Below are positions 1-10,361 of a stretch of 64,000 nucleotides of DNA, piece after piece; position 1 is the first letter of the stretch; each line of letters begins with the position of its first letter. This stretch comes from Nocardia wallacei (GTDB lineage Bacteria; Actinomycetota; Actinomycetes; Mycobacteriales; Mycobacteriaceae): the NCBI RefSeq assembly GCF_029868745.1, contig NZ_JARWOP010000313.1, positions 1 to 64,000 on the forward strand, written 5' to 3'. Position numbers and translations under genes: made by a program. The notes beneath the pieces were generated by a model. It was not told where the DNA came from, did no database searches, and saw only the letters and a program-made list of their open reading frames with translations.

Positions 1-120
1 GGCGGGGGGCCCCCCCCCCCCCCCCGCTCGCTCACACGTCAATGTTTCTCCCCTCGGGGGGCCTCCTCCGGGGGGCGGCCGCCCCCCCCCCCCCCCCCCG
101 CGTTTCGGTTTTCGGGTGGC
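1..120. other. Low-complexity poly-C/poly-G stretch at the window edge
   Basis: C runs lie at about 10-25 and 82-99, with G runs between them. Nothing here resembles the balanced codon use of the surrounding genome, and no gene is supported. The base pattern matches the homopolymer insertion inside ligA near 47.76 kb. It is probably a low-quality contig end, so the serB upstream region should not be trusted. Confidence 0.55.
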
Positions 121-145
121 CGCCGAGGCGCCCGGACCGACCTGA

Positions 146-1501
<1,356 letters not shown>

Positions 1502-1635
1502 GTCTCCGTGAACGATTGCGAGAGCAGGGATTAGCTGGATGATCGCTCCGGCGCGGTGAAGATCGGCCGATGCGTGCCGCCGATACAGTCTGCCCTGAGT
1601 TTGCTCGAACGCCGGAACGATGACTGGAGAACAAC

Positions 1636-2409
1636 GTGCGGATGCCCCTGCTGGTGTTGGTGTCGGGCCTCGCGCTGGTCGCGTGCGGAAACGATGATTC
1701 GGGGAACGCGGCGACGGATTCCGCTACGCCGCAGCCGGTTTCGTCGGACGTCCGGATCCCGCTCGGCGGGACGGCTCGCGTGCCTGTCCCGGCCGATGCC
1801 CGGATGGTGATCCTGGTCCCCTCCGCGTGGGGCGAGGCCGCCTCCGCGCTGCGCTGCACCGCTGTCGACACGACCACCGGACAGCAAGCCGGACTGCACC
1901 CGGCTCCCGCCGATCCCGGCGCCGCCGACTGGGTATCGCTGTGGGCGATCTCGGCGGCCCCGACGGCGACGCTGGAGATCGGCTGCACCGACCCGCAATC
2001 GAAGGTGCCCGCGGACGGTGTGCGGGACATCCGGGTGGAGCCGCGCGGCGCCTCCCCATCGCCCCCGGAGGCCGGGACGCCACTGACCGTCACCGGCGAC
2101 TCCGACGGCAAGGAAATATCGCTCGCGCCCGGCCGCCGGCTCGAGGTGTCGCTCGCGGCCAACCCGAGCACCGGCTACCAATGGGAGCTGGACCCCCTCG
2201 ACCCCGCCGTCCTCCAACAGACCGGCGACCCGGAATACCGCTCCGCCCCGGGCGCCGACACCGCCGTCGGCGTAGGCGGCACCTCGATCTGGCACTTCGT
2301 CGCCATAGCCCCCGGCAAGACCGAACTGCGCCTCGCCAACGCCCGCCCCTGGGAGCCGGGAATCGAACCAGCACAACGCTTCACCCTCCACGTGACCGTC
2401 ACCGACTAA
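1636..2409 (+). CDS. Lipoprotein with chagasin-like (I42) cysteine-protease inhibitor domain
   Basis: The 257-residue product has a short signal peptide ending in a lipobox (LVAC), so Cys17 is predicted to be lipidated and the protein anchored outside the membrane. The C-terminal 90 residues carry the three loop motifs of the chagasin/I42 family in order: NPSTGY, GVGG and RPWEPG. In this family those loops wedge into papain-type active sites. The middle (about 40-160) matches nothing I recognise. Start is the GTG with TGGAGA upstream; an in-frame ATG two codons later is also possible. It sits between backbone genes and is not obviously in an operon. The target protease is unknown; inhibition is inferred from the motifs. 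Confidence 0.8.
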   Translation: MRMPLLVLVSGLALVACGNDDSGNAATDSATPQPVSSDVRIPLGGTARVPVPADARMVILVPSAWGEAASALRCTAVDTTTGQQAGLHPAPADPGAADWVSLWAISAAPTATLEIGCTDPQSKVPADGVRDIRVEPRGASPSPPEAGTPLTVTGDSDGKEISLAPGRRLEVSLAANPSTGYQWELDPLDPAVLQQTGDPEYRSAPGADTAVGVGGTSIWHFVAIAPGKTELRLANARPWEPGIEPAQRFTLHVTVTD

Positions 2410-2600
2410 CCCGCAAGCCACCATCCGCAGCGGGTCTTGACGTGACGGTCGCACGGTGGGCGGTGCTGGGTGATGGGAATTTCGGGGTGGGTGCGCTCGC
2501 TGTAGGGGCGGGGCGTTCGTCGGGCGGCGATACGCTGAGCAGGGTTGTTCGCGTGATCGGAGTGAGGGTTGGGTGTGGTGGGCGTACGGGGAGCCCTGGG

Positions 2601-3377
2601 ATGACCGATTCGGTTGATGCCGTGACGCGCGGGCTGGACGCGGGATTCATCGCGCGGCACGCGGAATTGGCGCAGGGATACGGCGGTGGCGGCGACCCGG
2701 ACGACCCCGCGCTGGTGCAGGCGATGCAGATGGTGCTGCACGTGCCCAAGGTCGACCCGCCGGAACGCAGCGCCCTGCTGGCGGCCGCCGCCACGGCGGT
2801 GGTGCGGCTGTGCCTGGACCCGCGGGTCGGTCCGGACGGGGAATGGGCCGACCGCTACCTGACGTGGAAGCGCTCCCGCATCCGCAAGGTAGCTCGGCGG
2901 GCGAGGGGCGCCCAGTGGCTGGCCGCGGGCGAGGTCGACGGCGTGACCGTCGAGGTCGGCGGGGCGCAGGCGCGTGCCCTGGTGCCCGGACCGGTCGGTG
3001 ATATCGACCCGCGTATCCGGAAACTCCAGATCGGCGGCACCGACCTCGAGCCCGACGAGCCAGGTCCGCCCGATCCGGAACTTCCGGTGCTATGGGTGAA
3101 TTCGGATCTGGGTATGACTGTGGGCAAGGCCGCCGCACAGGTCGGGCACGCGAGCATGCTGCTGGCCGGTGCGCTGCCGGTGGAGTGGGCCTACGCCTGG
3201 TCACTGCGTGGCTTCCGGTGTTCGGTCCGCGACGCCGGTCCGCGGCAGTGGTCGGCGTTGTGCGACGAGGTTCGCCAGGGTTCGGCGACCGCCGTCCGCG
3301 ACGCCGGTTTCACCGAGGTGGCGCCGGGTTCGACGACGGTGATAGCCGTCCCGCCCGGCACCGCGCCGGCGGCCTGA
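2601..3377 (+). CDS. Pth2-type peptidyl-tRNA hydrolase domain protein
   Basis: The 258-residue protein ends in a Pth2 fold: LWVNSDLGMTVGKAAAQVGH (about 155-175) has the K..AQ.GHA signature that in archaeal and eukaryotic Pth2 releases peptides from peptidyl-tRNA. The N-terminal 150 residues are Arg-rich and not assigned. The ATG at 2601 is chosen because GGGGAG precedes it by about 8 nt and because further upstream the frame reads antisense-like Arg/Pro-rich sequence. It stands alone between the inhibitor lipoprotein and a small membrane protein. Actinobacteria normally also keep a Pth1, so this is likely a second enzyme or a divergent tRNA-related hydrolase. Confidence 0.75.
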   Translation: MTDSVDAVTRGLDAGFIARHAELAQGYGGGGDPDDPALVQAMQMVLHVPKVDPPERSALLAAAATAVVRLCLDPRVGPDGEWADRYLTWKRSRIRKVARRARGAQWLAAGEVDGVTVEVGGAQARALVPGPVGDIDPRIRKLQIGGTDLEPDEPGPPDPELPVLWVNSDLGMTVGKAAAQVGHASMLLAGALPVEWAYAWSLRGFRCSVRDAGPRQWSALCDEVRQGSATAVRDAGFTEVAPGSTTVIAVPPGTAPAA

Positions 3378-3454
3378 CGTACCTGCGCCGAGCGGTCGAC
3401 GCGGCGGCGTGATTGCGGCAGTATCGGGGCACGACTCGCGGAGGTGCGACGGAT

Positions 3455-3622
3455 ATGACGACACTGTGGATAGTGCTCGGTATCTGGGTCGTGTGCTCGA
3501 TTCCGGTGGCATTGCTGCTGGGCCGATTGTTCCGCCGCCCGCGTCCGCGCCCCGGTAGGAGTCCCGAATCACACCGTCACGACGACGATTTGGCACGCGG
3601 CCGGCCGCGCGGCCGACTATGA
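3455..3622 (+). CDS. Small single-span membrane protein
   Basis: A 55-residue product with one hydrophobic helix (about 3-25, starting MTTLWIVLGIWVV) followed by a basic Arg/Pro-rich cytoplasmic tail. GGAGGT lies 9 nt before the ATG. It ends shortly before the ABC ATPase gene. I do not recognise a family; the ribosome-binding site and the helix-plus-positive-tail layout are the only evidence that it is real. Confidence 0.6.
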   Translation: MTTLWIVLGIWVVCSIPVALLLGRLFRRPRPRPGRSPESHRHDDDLARGRPRGRL

Positions 3623-3675
3623 CACTTAAGGTGCAAACCGACCACGTTGGGCGCGGTTCGAAGGCGTGGGCCAAG

Positions 3676-4515
3676 ATGGAGCCCGTGCCGCAACCGGATC
3701 CCGATCTGCTCATCGACTTCAACGAGGTGACTGTCCGGCGCTCGGGTCACACCCTGGTGGGTCCCGTCAGCTGGCAGGTGGAACTAGACGAACGCTGGGT
3801 CGTGCTCGGCCCCAACGGCGCCGGCAAGACCTCACTGCTGCGGATGGCCGCCGCCGAGGTTCATCCGACGTCGGGCACGGCCAACCTCCTGGGCGAGGTG
3901 ATAGGCCGGACCGACCTCACCGAACTGCGCCCGCGCATCGGGATGTCGTCGGCGGCCGTCGCCAGCCGGGTGCCGCTCGACGAGAAGGTTTGTGACCTGG
4001 TGGTGTCCGCGGGTTACGCGGTGATCGGGCGCTGGCGCGAGGAGTACGCCGACATCGACACCGACCGTGCCATCGACATGCTGGAAAGCCTGGGGGCCGA
4101 ACATCTTTCCGACCGCGCCTACGGCACCCTGTCGGAGGGCGAGCGCAAGCGGGTGCTGATCGCGCGGGCCCTGATGACCGATCCGGAGCTGCTGCTGCTC
4201 GACGAGCCGGCCGCGGGCCTGGACCTCGGCGGCCGCGAGGAACTGGTCGAGAAGCTCGGCGATCTCGCGGCCGACCCCGACGCCCCGGCGACGGTGCTCG
4301 TCACCCATCACGTCGAGGAGATCCCGCCCGGCTTCACCCACGCGCTGCTGCTGAACGAGGGCAGCGTGGTGGCCCAAGGGCTGCTGGAGGAGGTGGTGAC
4401 CGCGGAGAACCTCAGCGAGGCCTTCCGCCAGTCGATCACCCTCGACCGCATCGACGGCCGCTACTTCGCCCGCCGCTCACACCGCTTCGGCCGCCACCGC
4501 CACCGCCGCGGCTGA
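3676..4515 (+). CDS. ABC transporter ATP-binding protein (Rv3041c-like)
   Basis: A 279-residue stand-alone nucleotide-binding subunit. Walker A is GPNGAGKTS (about residue 45), the signature is LSEGERKR, Walker B is LLLLDEPAAGLDL and the switch His is in VTHHVEEI. It resembles the ModF/YlmA-like ATPases that lie next to serB2 in mycobacteria. No permease is adjacent, so the partner is unknown and the substrate cannot be named. The ATG at 3676 is preferred; an in-frame ATG at 3619 would directly abut the preceding gene. The C-terminus is very rich in His and Arg. Confidence 0.85.
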   Translation: MEPVPQPDPDLLIDFNEVTVRRSGHTLVGPVSWQVELDERWVVLGPNGAGKTSLLRMAAAEVHPTSGTANLLGEVIGRTDLTELRPRIGMSSAAVASRVPLDEKVCDLVVSAGYAVIGRWREEYADIDTDRAIDMLESLGAEHLSDRAYGTLSEGERKRVLIARALMTDPELLLLDEPAAGLDLGGREELVEKLGDLAADPDAPATVLVTHHVEEIPPGFTHALLLNEGSVVAQGLLEEVVTAENLSEAFRQSITLDRIDGRYFARRSHRFGRHRHRRG

Positions 4516-4525
4516 ACGGGCTCGC

Positions 4526-4665
4526 GACCTTGCCTGCGCTCACCGCCGTGAGTGCACGAGATCGGCGTTGCACCGGTTTGTCTGCGTTCACTGCTGTGAG
4601 TGCACGGGATCGGCGTTGCACCGACCTTGCCTGCGCACACCGCCGCGAGTGCACGGGATCGAACC
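4526..4665. repeat. Imperfect tandem repeat, about 48 bp x 2.9
   Basis: Three units start at about 4526, 4575 and 4623. Each contains CCTGCGCTCACCGCCGTGAG or a close variant, followed by TGCACGGGATCGGCGTTGC. The core CTCAC-CGCC-GTGAG forms a small stem; the second copy (TTCAC-TGCT-GTGAG) keeps most of the pairing through changes on both sides. The array lies between the ABC ATPase and the Nudix gene and encodes nothing convincing. Confidence 0.8.
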
Positions 4666-4791
4666 GGCCTGCCTGCGCTTGTCCGGCCGGGCTTGGGCCT
4701 ATCGGCTGCGGACATCTGGACGGCTGGGTGGGTTTTGTACGGCGCATACCTGTCGGCGGGTGGCGACCAAGCAGGCGTTAGGGTGCGAGAT

Positions 4792-5628
4792 GTGAGCGAG
4801 ACTGTTGCCGAGCCCGATTCGACGCCGCCGGAGCCGAGGGACGCGTCCACGGTGATGCTGGTGCGCGACGGCGCGTCCGGTCCCGAGGTGTTCCTGCAGC
4901 GGCGGGTGCAGGCGATGGCGTTCGCCGCGGGGATGACGGTGTTTCCCGGCGGCGGGGTGGACCCCTCCGACGCCCAGGCCGAAATCGCCTGGGCCGGACC
5001 CGATCCGGTGTGGTGGGGCCGGCGGTTCGGCACCGACGCGGCACGAGCGCAGGCGCTGGTGTGCGCCGCGGTCCGCGAGACGTTCGAGGAGTGCGGGGTG
5101 CTGCTCGCGGGACCGACCGCCGACACCGTCGTCTCCGACACCGCCGTCTATCGCGAGGCCCGCGGGCGACTGGAACGCCGGGAACTGTCGCTGGGAACCT
5201 TTCTCGCCGAGGCGAACCTGGTATTGCGCGCGGATCTGCTGCGGCCCTGGGCGAACTGGATCACGCCGATCGTCGAGGAACGCCGCTACGACACCCGGTT
5301 CTTCGTCGCCGTGCTGCCGACCGGCCAGCGCGCCGACGGTGCGACGTCCGAGGCGCACGAGGTCGCCTGGCGCACGCCCGCCGAATCCCTGCGGCGCTGG
5401 CGCGCGGGCCACGACGTGCTGCTCCCGCCGACCTGGTCACAGCTGGTGATCCTCGGCGAATTCGATTCCACCGCAGACATTCTCGCCGCCGATCCGGTCA
5501 TCGAGCCGATCCAGCCCGTGCTGGGAACGCTCGACGGCAAGCCCAGACTGCAATTCCCGCACAACGACCGCTATTTCGCCGATCTGCCCGACGCCTCCCG
5601 GCTCCAAGGCTCGCGCCGTCCGAGCTGA
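4792..5628 (+). CDS. Nudix hydrolase, NUDT8/NUDT19-like (Rv3040c-like)
   Basis: The 278-residue product has a Nudix box split by an insertion: FPGGGVDPSD (about 48-57) and, after roughly 35 residues, AAVRETFEECGVLL, carrying the REXXEE metal-binding core. This layout is typical of the NUDT19-type branch that cleaves CoA or nucleoside diphosphate derivatives; the substrate here is not determinable. The GTG at 4792 follows a TAGGGT box by about 7 nt, suggesting a leaderless transcript and fixing the start. Neighbour order (enoyl-CoA hydratase next) matches M. tuberculosis Rv3040c-Rv3039c. Confidence 0.82.
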   Translation: MSETVAEPDSTPPEPRDASTVMLVRDGASGPEVFLQRRVQAMAFAAGMTVFPGGGVDPSDAQAEIAWAGPDPVWWGRRFGTDAARAQALVCAAVRETFEECGVLLAGPTADTVVSDTAVYREARGRLERRELSLGTFLAEANLVLRADLLRPWANWITPIVEERRYDTRFFVAVLPTGQRADGATSEAHEVAWRTPAESLRRWRAGHDVLLPPTWSQLVILGEFDSTADILAADPVIEPIQPVLGTLDGKPRLQFPHNDRYFADLPDASRLQGSRRPS

Positions 5629-5701
5629 GTGGCGTCCCGCCGGTTCGGGTCCGCCCCACCGCCTCCGGAGCGGGCGTCGTTGCCCAGTAGGCTCCTGCCC
5701 C

Positions 5702-6466
5702 GTGGCCGAATACGTGACCGTGGACCGCGCCGAAGCGGGGATTGCCGTGCTGCGCTTCGCGCGGCCGCCGCTGAACCTGATCGACGTGCAGTCGGCGCTG
5801 GAGCTGGCCGAGGCCGCCGACCGGATCGCGGGGGACCCCGAGGTGCGGGCGGTGCTCGTCTACGGGGACGAGCGCGTGTTCAGCGCGGGAGACGAACTGG
5901 CGGAACTGGCCCGGCTCTCTCCCGACCAGGCGCGGGCCGTCGCCGGTGACCTGCAGCGGGCGCTCGGCTGCCTGGCCCGGCTGCCGCAGCCGACCGTCGC
6001 CGCGATCAGCGGGTACGCGCTCGGCGCCGGACTGGAACTGGCCCTGGGCGCCGATCGCCGGATCATCGGCGACAACGTCAAGCTCGGCCTGCCGCAGATC
6101 CACGCGGGCCTGATCCCCGTCGCCGGAATCCGGCGGCTGAGCCTGCTGATCGGTCCGGCCCGCGCCAAGGACCTGGTGTACACCGGTCGTTTCGTGGAGC
6201 CCGAGGAGGCCGCGGCACTCGGCCTGGCCGACGAGATCGTCGCCCCCGACGACGTCTACACCGCCGCCCTGCGCTGGGCGCGGCGCTTCACCGAGGGCCC
6301 GGCCCGTGCGCTCGCCGCCGCCAAACGGGTCTTCGAGGCCGGTACGCACGGCCACGATCGGGCCCGCGCCGAGTGGTCGGAGCTGTTCGAAACCGAAGAC
6401 CGCAGCATAGGAACACGTTCCTATTCGGCGTCGGGTCCGGGTTCCGCCGAATTCGTGGGCCGCTGA
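5702..6466 (+). CDS. Enoyl-CoA hydratase/isomerase family protein (EchA17-like)
   Basis: The 254-residue crotonase-fold protein binds acyl-CoA; the oxyanion-hole segments are VFSAGDEL (about 58) and SGYALGAGLELAL (about 104). The Glu of GLELAL matches the first catalytic Glu of hydratases. The second, normally in QPEI, is replaced by Gln (LPQIHAGLIP). Classical syn-hydration is therefore doubtful; isomerase or another crotonase reaction is possible. The C-terminus (ETEDRS...AEFVGR) is family-typical. The GTG start lies 73 nt after the Nudix gene, in the order seen at M. tuberculosis echA17. Confidence 0.8.
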   Translation: MAEYVTVDRAEAGIAVLRFARPPLNLIDVQSALELAEAADRIAGDPEVRAVLVYGDERVFSAGDELAELARLSPDQARAVAGDLQRALGCLARLPQPTVAAISGYALGAGLELALGADRRIIGDNVKLGLPQIHAGLIPVAGIRRLSLLIGPARAKDLVYTGRFVEPEEAAALGLADEIVAPDDVYTAALRWARRFTEGPARALAAAKRVFEAGTHGHDRARAEWSELFETEDRSIGTRSYSASGPGSAEFVGR

Positions 6467-6503
6467 TCTCGGCCCGCCGATCGCTCGAGTACGCTAGCGG
6501 ACC

Positions 6504-7484
6504 ATGACCGCACGTCCTGCTGACGACCCCGCGCCGAACCCGCACGCCACCGAGGCGGAGGTCCAGGCGGCGCTTGCCGACAACAAGCTGGCCCAGGTGC
6601 TGTATCACGACTGGGAAGCGGAGACCTACGACGACAAGTGGTCGATCTCCTACGACGAGCGTTGCATCGAGTACGCCCGTGGCCGCTTCGACGCGGTCGC
6701 GCCGAACGCGCCGCTGCCGTACGAACGCGCCCTGGAACTCGGCTGCGGCACCGGCTTCTTCCTGCTGAACCTGATGCAGGCCGGAGTCGCGAAACGCGGC
6801 TCGGTCACCGACCTGTCCCCGGGCATGGTGAAGGTGGCGCTGCGCAATGCCGAGCACCTCGGCCTGGAGGTGGACGGCCGGGTCGCCGACGCGGAGACCA
6901 TCCCGTACGAGGACGACACCTTCGATCTCGTCGTCGGGCATGCCGTGCTGCACCACATTCCGGACGTGGAATTGGCGCTGAAGGAGTGCCTGCGGGTGCT
7001 CAAGCCGGGCGGGCGATTCGTCTTCGCGGGCGAGCCGACCACGGTGGGCAACCTGTACGCCCGCAAGCTGGGCCAGGTCACCTGGAAGGTCACCACCGAG
7101 GTCACCAAGCTGCCGTTCCTGCGGGAGTGGCGGCGTCCGCAGGAGGAACTCGACGAGTCCTCGCGCGCGGCCGCGCTGGAGGCCGTCGTCGACCTGCACA
7201 CCTTCGATCCGGCTCAGCTGGAGGGCATCGCCCGCGCGGCCGGCGCCACCCAGGTGCACGCCGAGACCGAGGAGTTCGCCGCCGCCCTGTGGGGCTGGCC
7301 GGTGCGCACCTTCGAGGCCGCCGTCCCCGCCGAGAAGCTCACCTGGCGCTACCGGCTCGCGCAGTACCGCGCCTGGCTGGGCTTGAGCTGGGTCGACGAG
7401 CGCGTCCTCAAGCACATCGTCCCCCGCCGCTTCTTCTACAACGCCATGATCACCGGCGTGAAGCCGCTCGCCTCCGGGAAGTAG
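6504..7484 (+). CDS. Class I SAM-dependent methyltransferase (Rv3038c-like)
   Basis: The 326-residue protein has a Rossmann methyltransferase core: motif I ALELGCGTGFFLLNL (about 77), the post-I acidic residue in VTDLSPGM, motif II FDLVVGHAVLHHIPDV, and LRVLKPGGRFVFAGEP. It resembles UbiE/Coq5-like enzymes, and about 100 further C-terminal residues are probably substrate-specific. The acceptor is unknown. It is co-oriented with its neighbours, 37 nt after the enoyl-CoA hydratase gene, as in mycobacteria. Confidence 0.83.
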   Translation: MTARPADDPAPNPHATEAEVQAALADNKLAQVLYHDWEAETYDDKWSISYDERCIEYARGRFDAVAPNAPLPYERALELGCGTGFFLLNLMQAGVAKRGSVTDLSPGMVKVALRNAEHLGLEVDGRVADAETIPYEDDTFDLVVGHAVLHHIPDVELALKECLRVLKPGGRFVFAGEPTTVGNLYARKLGQVTWKVTTEVTKLPFLREWRRPQEELDESSRAAALEAVVDLHTFDPAQLEGIARAAGATQVHAETEEFAAALWGWPVRTFEAAVPAEKLTWRYRLAQYRAWLGLSWVDERVLKHIVPRRFFYNAMITGVKPLASGK

Positions 7485-7736
7485 TGCGTCCCAGCATCAT
7501 TCGCCCGATAGGTGGGCCGTGAACGTGCCGTCGCGCCGCTCTCGGGAGGAAGGACTGTCGGGAGCTGCGGTCGCCCGGCTGGTGCGGATCGGCATCGGAA
7601 GTGGTTCGGCGGCTTCAGGGGCTGTGGAATCGGCGGAGAGAAGCGGGCAGGAGTGGACCGCAGCGGGACATCGGAGTGACTCGGTGAGTGGGTACGCGCC
7701 CGGTGGCTGGTCGGCCGTCGCGGAGGGAAAGCGGTA

Positions 7737-8921
7737 ATGGGGTATCGGTTCTCGCCGGACGATGTCGCCTATTTGCGTAGTGGCCCTGGGTGTTCCGCAT
7801 TGGGAGAGGTGGAGCGGCTCGCGTTGACGGCGGGGTCGCTGGTGGGCGATCTGGAGCGGGCGCGGCGTGACCACGGGGAGCGGGCGGCGGCACTCGTGGA
7901 GACCGTACGGTTGCGGCGGCGGGCCGCGGCGAAGCTGGAGCGGCCGGGGGAGTGGCTGCTTTCCGACGACGCCCTGCAACAGGCCACGCCGAGTGTGGTC
8001 GCGCGACACCGCGCACAGCGGCTGGCGGGCCGGGCCGTCCACGACGTGACCTGTTCGATCGGCGCGGAACTCGTTGCGCTGCAACAGGTCTGCCCGGCGG
8101 TGATCGGCAGCGACCTCGACGACGTCCGGCTGGCCATGGCCGCGCACAACCTGTCCGGGTCCGGGAACGTGCTGCTGGCCCGGGCCGACGCGCTCGCTCC
8201 GTGTACTTCCGGCACCGTGGTCGTCGCCGACCCGGCCCGGCGCGCGGACGGCCGCCGCACGCACGATCCCGCCAAGCTGCAACCGCCGCTGCCGGACCTG
8301 CTCGACGTCTATCGCGGCCGGGATCTGGTCGTGAAGTGTGCTCCCGGACTGGATTTCGACAGTGTCGCGCCGCGCGGGACATGGGACGGCGAGGTGGAAC
8401 TGGTCTCGCTGGACGGCGCTGTCCGGGAAGCCTGCCTGTGGTCGGCGGGCCTCGCCGAACCGGGCGTCACCCGCCGCGCCACGGTACTCGGCTCCGATGG
8501 TTCCTCCTGGTCCCTCACCGACGCCGAACCCGACGACATCCCCGACCGTGCGCCCGGCGAGTGGATCATCGATCCCGACGGCGCGGTGGTGCGCGCCGGA
8601 CTGGTCCGCCACTACGCGGCGAAACACGCTCTGTGGCAATTGGATCCACGTATCGCCTACCTCACCGGCGACAGCGTCCCCGACGGCGTGCGCGGCTTCC
8701 GCGTCATCGACCGCCTCGACTTCCGCGAGAAGCCCCTCCGCGCCGAACTGCACCGCCGCGACTGCGGCGCACTGGAAATCCTCACCCGCGGAGTAGATCT
8801 CGACCCGGACGCCCTACGCGCCCGGCTCAAACCCCGCGGCACGCACCCCTACACGTTGGTGATCACCCGAATAGGCCGCGCCCCTACGGTTTTCCTCTGT
8901 GAGACTCCGCCGCCCCGTTGA
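7737..8921 (+). CDS. SAM-methyltransferase with THUMP-like domain (Rv3037c-like)
   Basis: The 394-residue protein has an N-terminal helical part, a methyltransferase core (DVTCSIGAELVAL, near 103, as motif I; VVVADPARR as the DPPR-like catalytic loop) and a C-terminal THUMP-like segment (about 310-385). This suggests RNA base methylation, but the target is unknown. GGAGGGA precedes the ATG. The 252 nt before it hold no convincing gene; a 72-codon frame there (7519-7737) whose TAA overlaps this ATG may be a small leader ORF. The gene is convergent with the PQQ lipoprotein gene, the stop codons being only about 9 nt apart. Confidence 0.8.
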   Translation: MGYRFSPDDVAYLRSGPGCSALGEVERLALTAGSLVGDLERARRDHGERAAALVETVRLRRRAAAKLERPGEWLLSDDALQQATPSVVARHRAQRLAGRAVHDVTCSIGAELVALQQVCPAVIGSDLDDVRLAMAAHNLSGSGNVLLARADALAPCTSGTVVVADPARRADGRRTHDPAKLQPPLPDLLDVYRGRDLVVKCAPGLDFDSVAPRGTWDGEVELVSLDGAVREACLWSAGLAEPGVTRRATVLGSDGSSWSLTDAEPDDIPDRAPGEWIIDPDGAVVRAGLVRHYAAKHALWQLDPRIAYLTGDSVPDGVRGFRVIDRLDFREKPLRAELHRRDCGALEILTRGVDLDPDALRARLKPRGTHPYTLVITRIGRAPTVFLCETPPPR

Positions 8922-8930
8922 GTCGCCGTT

Positions 8931-10361
8931 CTACTCGTCCGGCTTGAACGCGAACAGCTCGCCGATGCGGGTCGTCACGACCACATCGCCGTTGGCGCTC
9001 ACCGCGGTGCCGACGGTCGTGCCCTGGGCGCCGGGGAGGGCCATGGAGGCGAGGGTATTGCCGTCGCTGGTGTCGAAGGTGACCAGGCTCAGCGAGTCGC
9101 CGAGCGGGGCTACCGCGTAACCGGTGTTTCCGGCGGTCTGTACCGGCCGGCCGCGCAGTGGCAGATCCTTACGCTCCCAGGCGATCTCGGCGCTGTCGCC
9201 GTTGTCGCGCAGCGCCAGCAGGTGGCCTTCGTCGCCGCCGGGGATCAGCAGCCCGTCCTGCGCCGAGACCGCGCCCTGGGGCGCGAAGCCCAGCGGCTGC
9301 GTCCATTTCGTGTGCCCGTCGGCGGCGTCGACGGCCAGCAGGCGGCCGCTGTTGTCGCCGACGTACACCGTCTCGCCGTCGCCGGACAGGGTCGGGCTGG
9401 TGGCGCTGCCGTCGGTGAGGATGTCGACGCTCCACTCCTGCCGGATCTGCTTGTCCGCGTAGCGCAGCGCGACCAGCGCGCCGGTGGTCGCGCCGGGCCG
9501 TCGCACGGTGAGATAGAAGCGGCCGGAGTTCTGTTCCAGCGCCGACACATTCGCGACCGGGCACTGCGGACCGCCGGTGGGGCAGTCGCCGACGCCCTCG
9601 CCGTCCGGCGGCCGCGGCAGGCCCGGTTGGCGCAGGAAGTCGGGCTCGCCCAGGGTTTGGAAGGTGGCGGCCGCCAGATTCCCGGTCTGCCGTTCGACCA
9701 CATCGATCTGTCCGGACTGGGTCACCGACAGCACGTTGCCGTCGCTGGTGAACTGCACCGACACCGGCACGCCCGCGACCGGGGTGCGCCAGCGCGGCTG
9801 TCCGAGCGCGTTGAAGGAGAACAGGCCGCCGTTGTCGCCGACGTAGACGTTGTCCAGCCCGTCGACCGCCGCGCCCGCCGCGGCGACGTCCGGCCCCATG
9901 GCATTGCAGAACCGCTTGCGGCCCGTCGGCATCTGCAGGGACACGATCGCGCCGGTGACGCCTGGCGTGCCGACACAGTCGGTAGCGAGGCGCGTGGTGA
10001 CGAACATCTGCCCGCCGGGTCCGATGATTGTCGGCGTCGCCGCCGGTCCGCCGAGCGGCCGGGCCCAGCGCGCGACCAGGTGCCGCGACCCGGTGACCGG
10101 GCTGGCGCCGCTGTTGCGGGCGTCGTGATACGCCACCGGCCAGCCCTTGCCGGGGCCCACCTTGATGTCGTCCAATGTGGTGCTGCCGCATCCGGTCAGC
10201 GCGAGCAGGCCGCAGGCGCCCGCCAGCGCGGCCGCTCGGCGCGCGGTACGTCGTGCGCGCGCGGGACGGCGCGACGCCGCGCGGTGGTCTGTGGCTGTCC
10301 CCCGGTCGTGCTCGCTGCGCGGGGATCGCCGGTTGCCGCTTCGCACCTGCTGGACTCCCAT
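8931..10361 (-). CDS. PQQ-like beta-propeller lipoprotein (Rv3035-like)
   Basis: The 476-residue product starts with an Arg-rich leader and a hydrophobic stretch ending in a lipobox (ALTGC, about residue 58), so it is predicted to be a surface lipoprotein. The rest consists of PQQ/WD-like beta-propeller blades, with recurring patterns such as NVYVGDNGGLFSFNALGQ and TVYVGDNSGRLLAVDAADG. No enzyme residues are evident; such proteins usually scaffold envelope complexes. It is divergent from the hexapeptide acyltransferase gene across about 200 bp, as in M. tuberculosis Rv3035/Rv3034c. The unusually long leader leaves the exact start open. Confidence 0.82.
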   Translation of the reverse strand: MGVQQVRSGNRRSPRSEHDRGTATDHRAASRRPARARRTARRAAALAGACGLLALTGCGSTTLDDIKVGPGKGWPVAYHDARNSGASPVTGSRHLVARWARPLGGPAATPTIIGPGGQMFVTTRLATDCVGTPGVTGAIVSLQMPTGRKRFCNAMGPDVAAAGAAVDGLDNVYVGDNGGLFSFNALGQPRWRTPVAGVPVSVQFTSDGNVLSVTQSGQIDVVERQTGNLAAATFQTLGEPDFLRQPGLPRPPDGEGVGDCPTGGPQCPVANVSALEQNSGRFYLTVRRPGATTGALVALRYADKQIRQEWSVDILTDGSATSPTLSGDGETVYVGDNSGRLLAVDAADGHTKWTQPLGFAPQGAVSAQDGLLIPGGDEGHLLALRDNGDSAEIAWERKDLPLRGRPVQTAGNTGYAVAPLGDSLSLVTFDTSDGNTLASMALPGAQGTTVGTAVSANGDVVVTTRIGELFAFKPDE

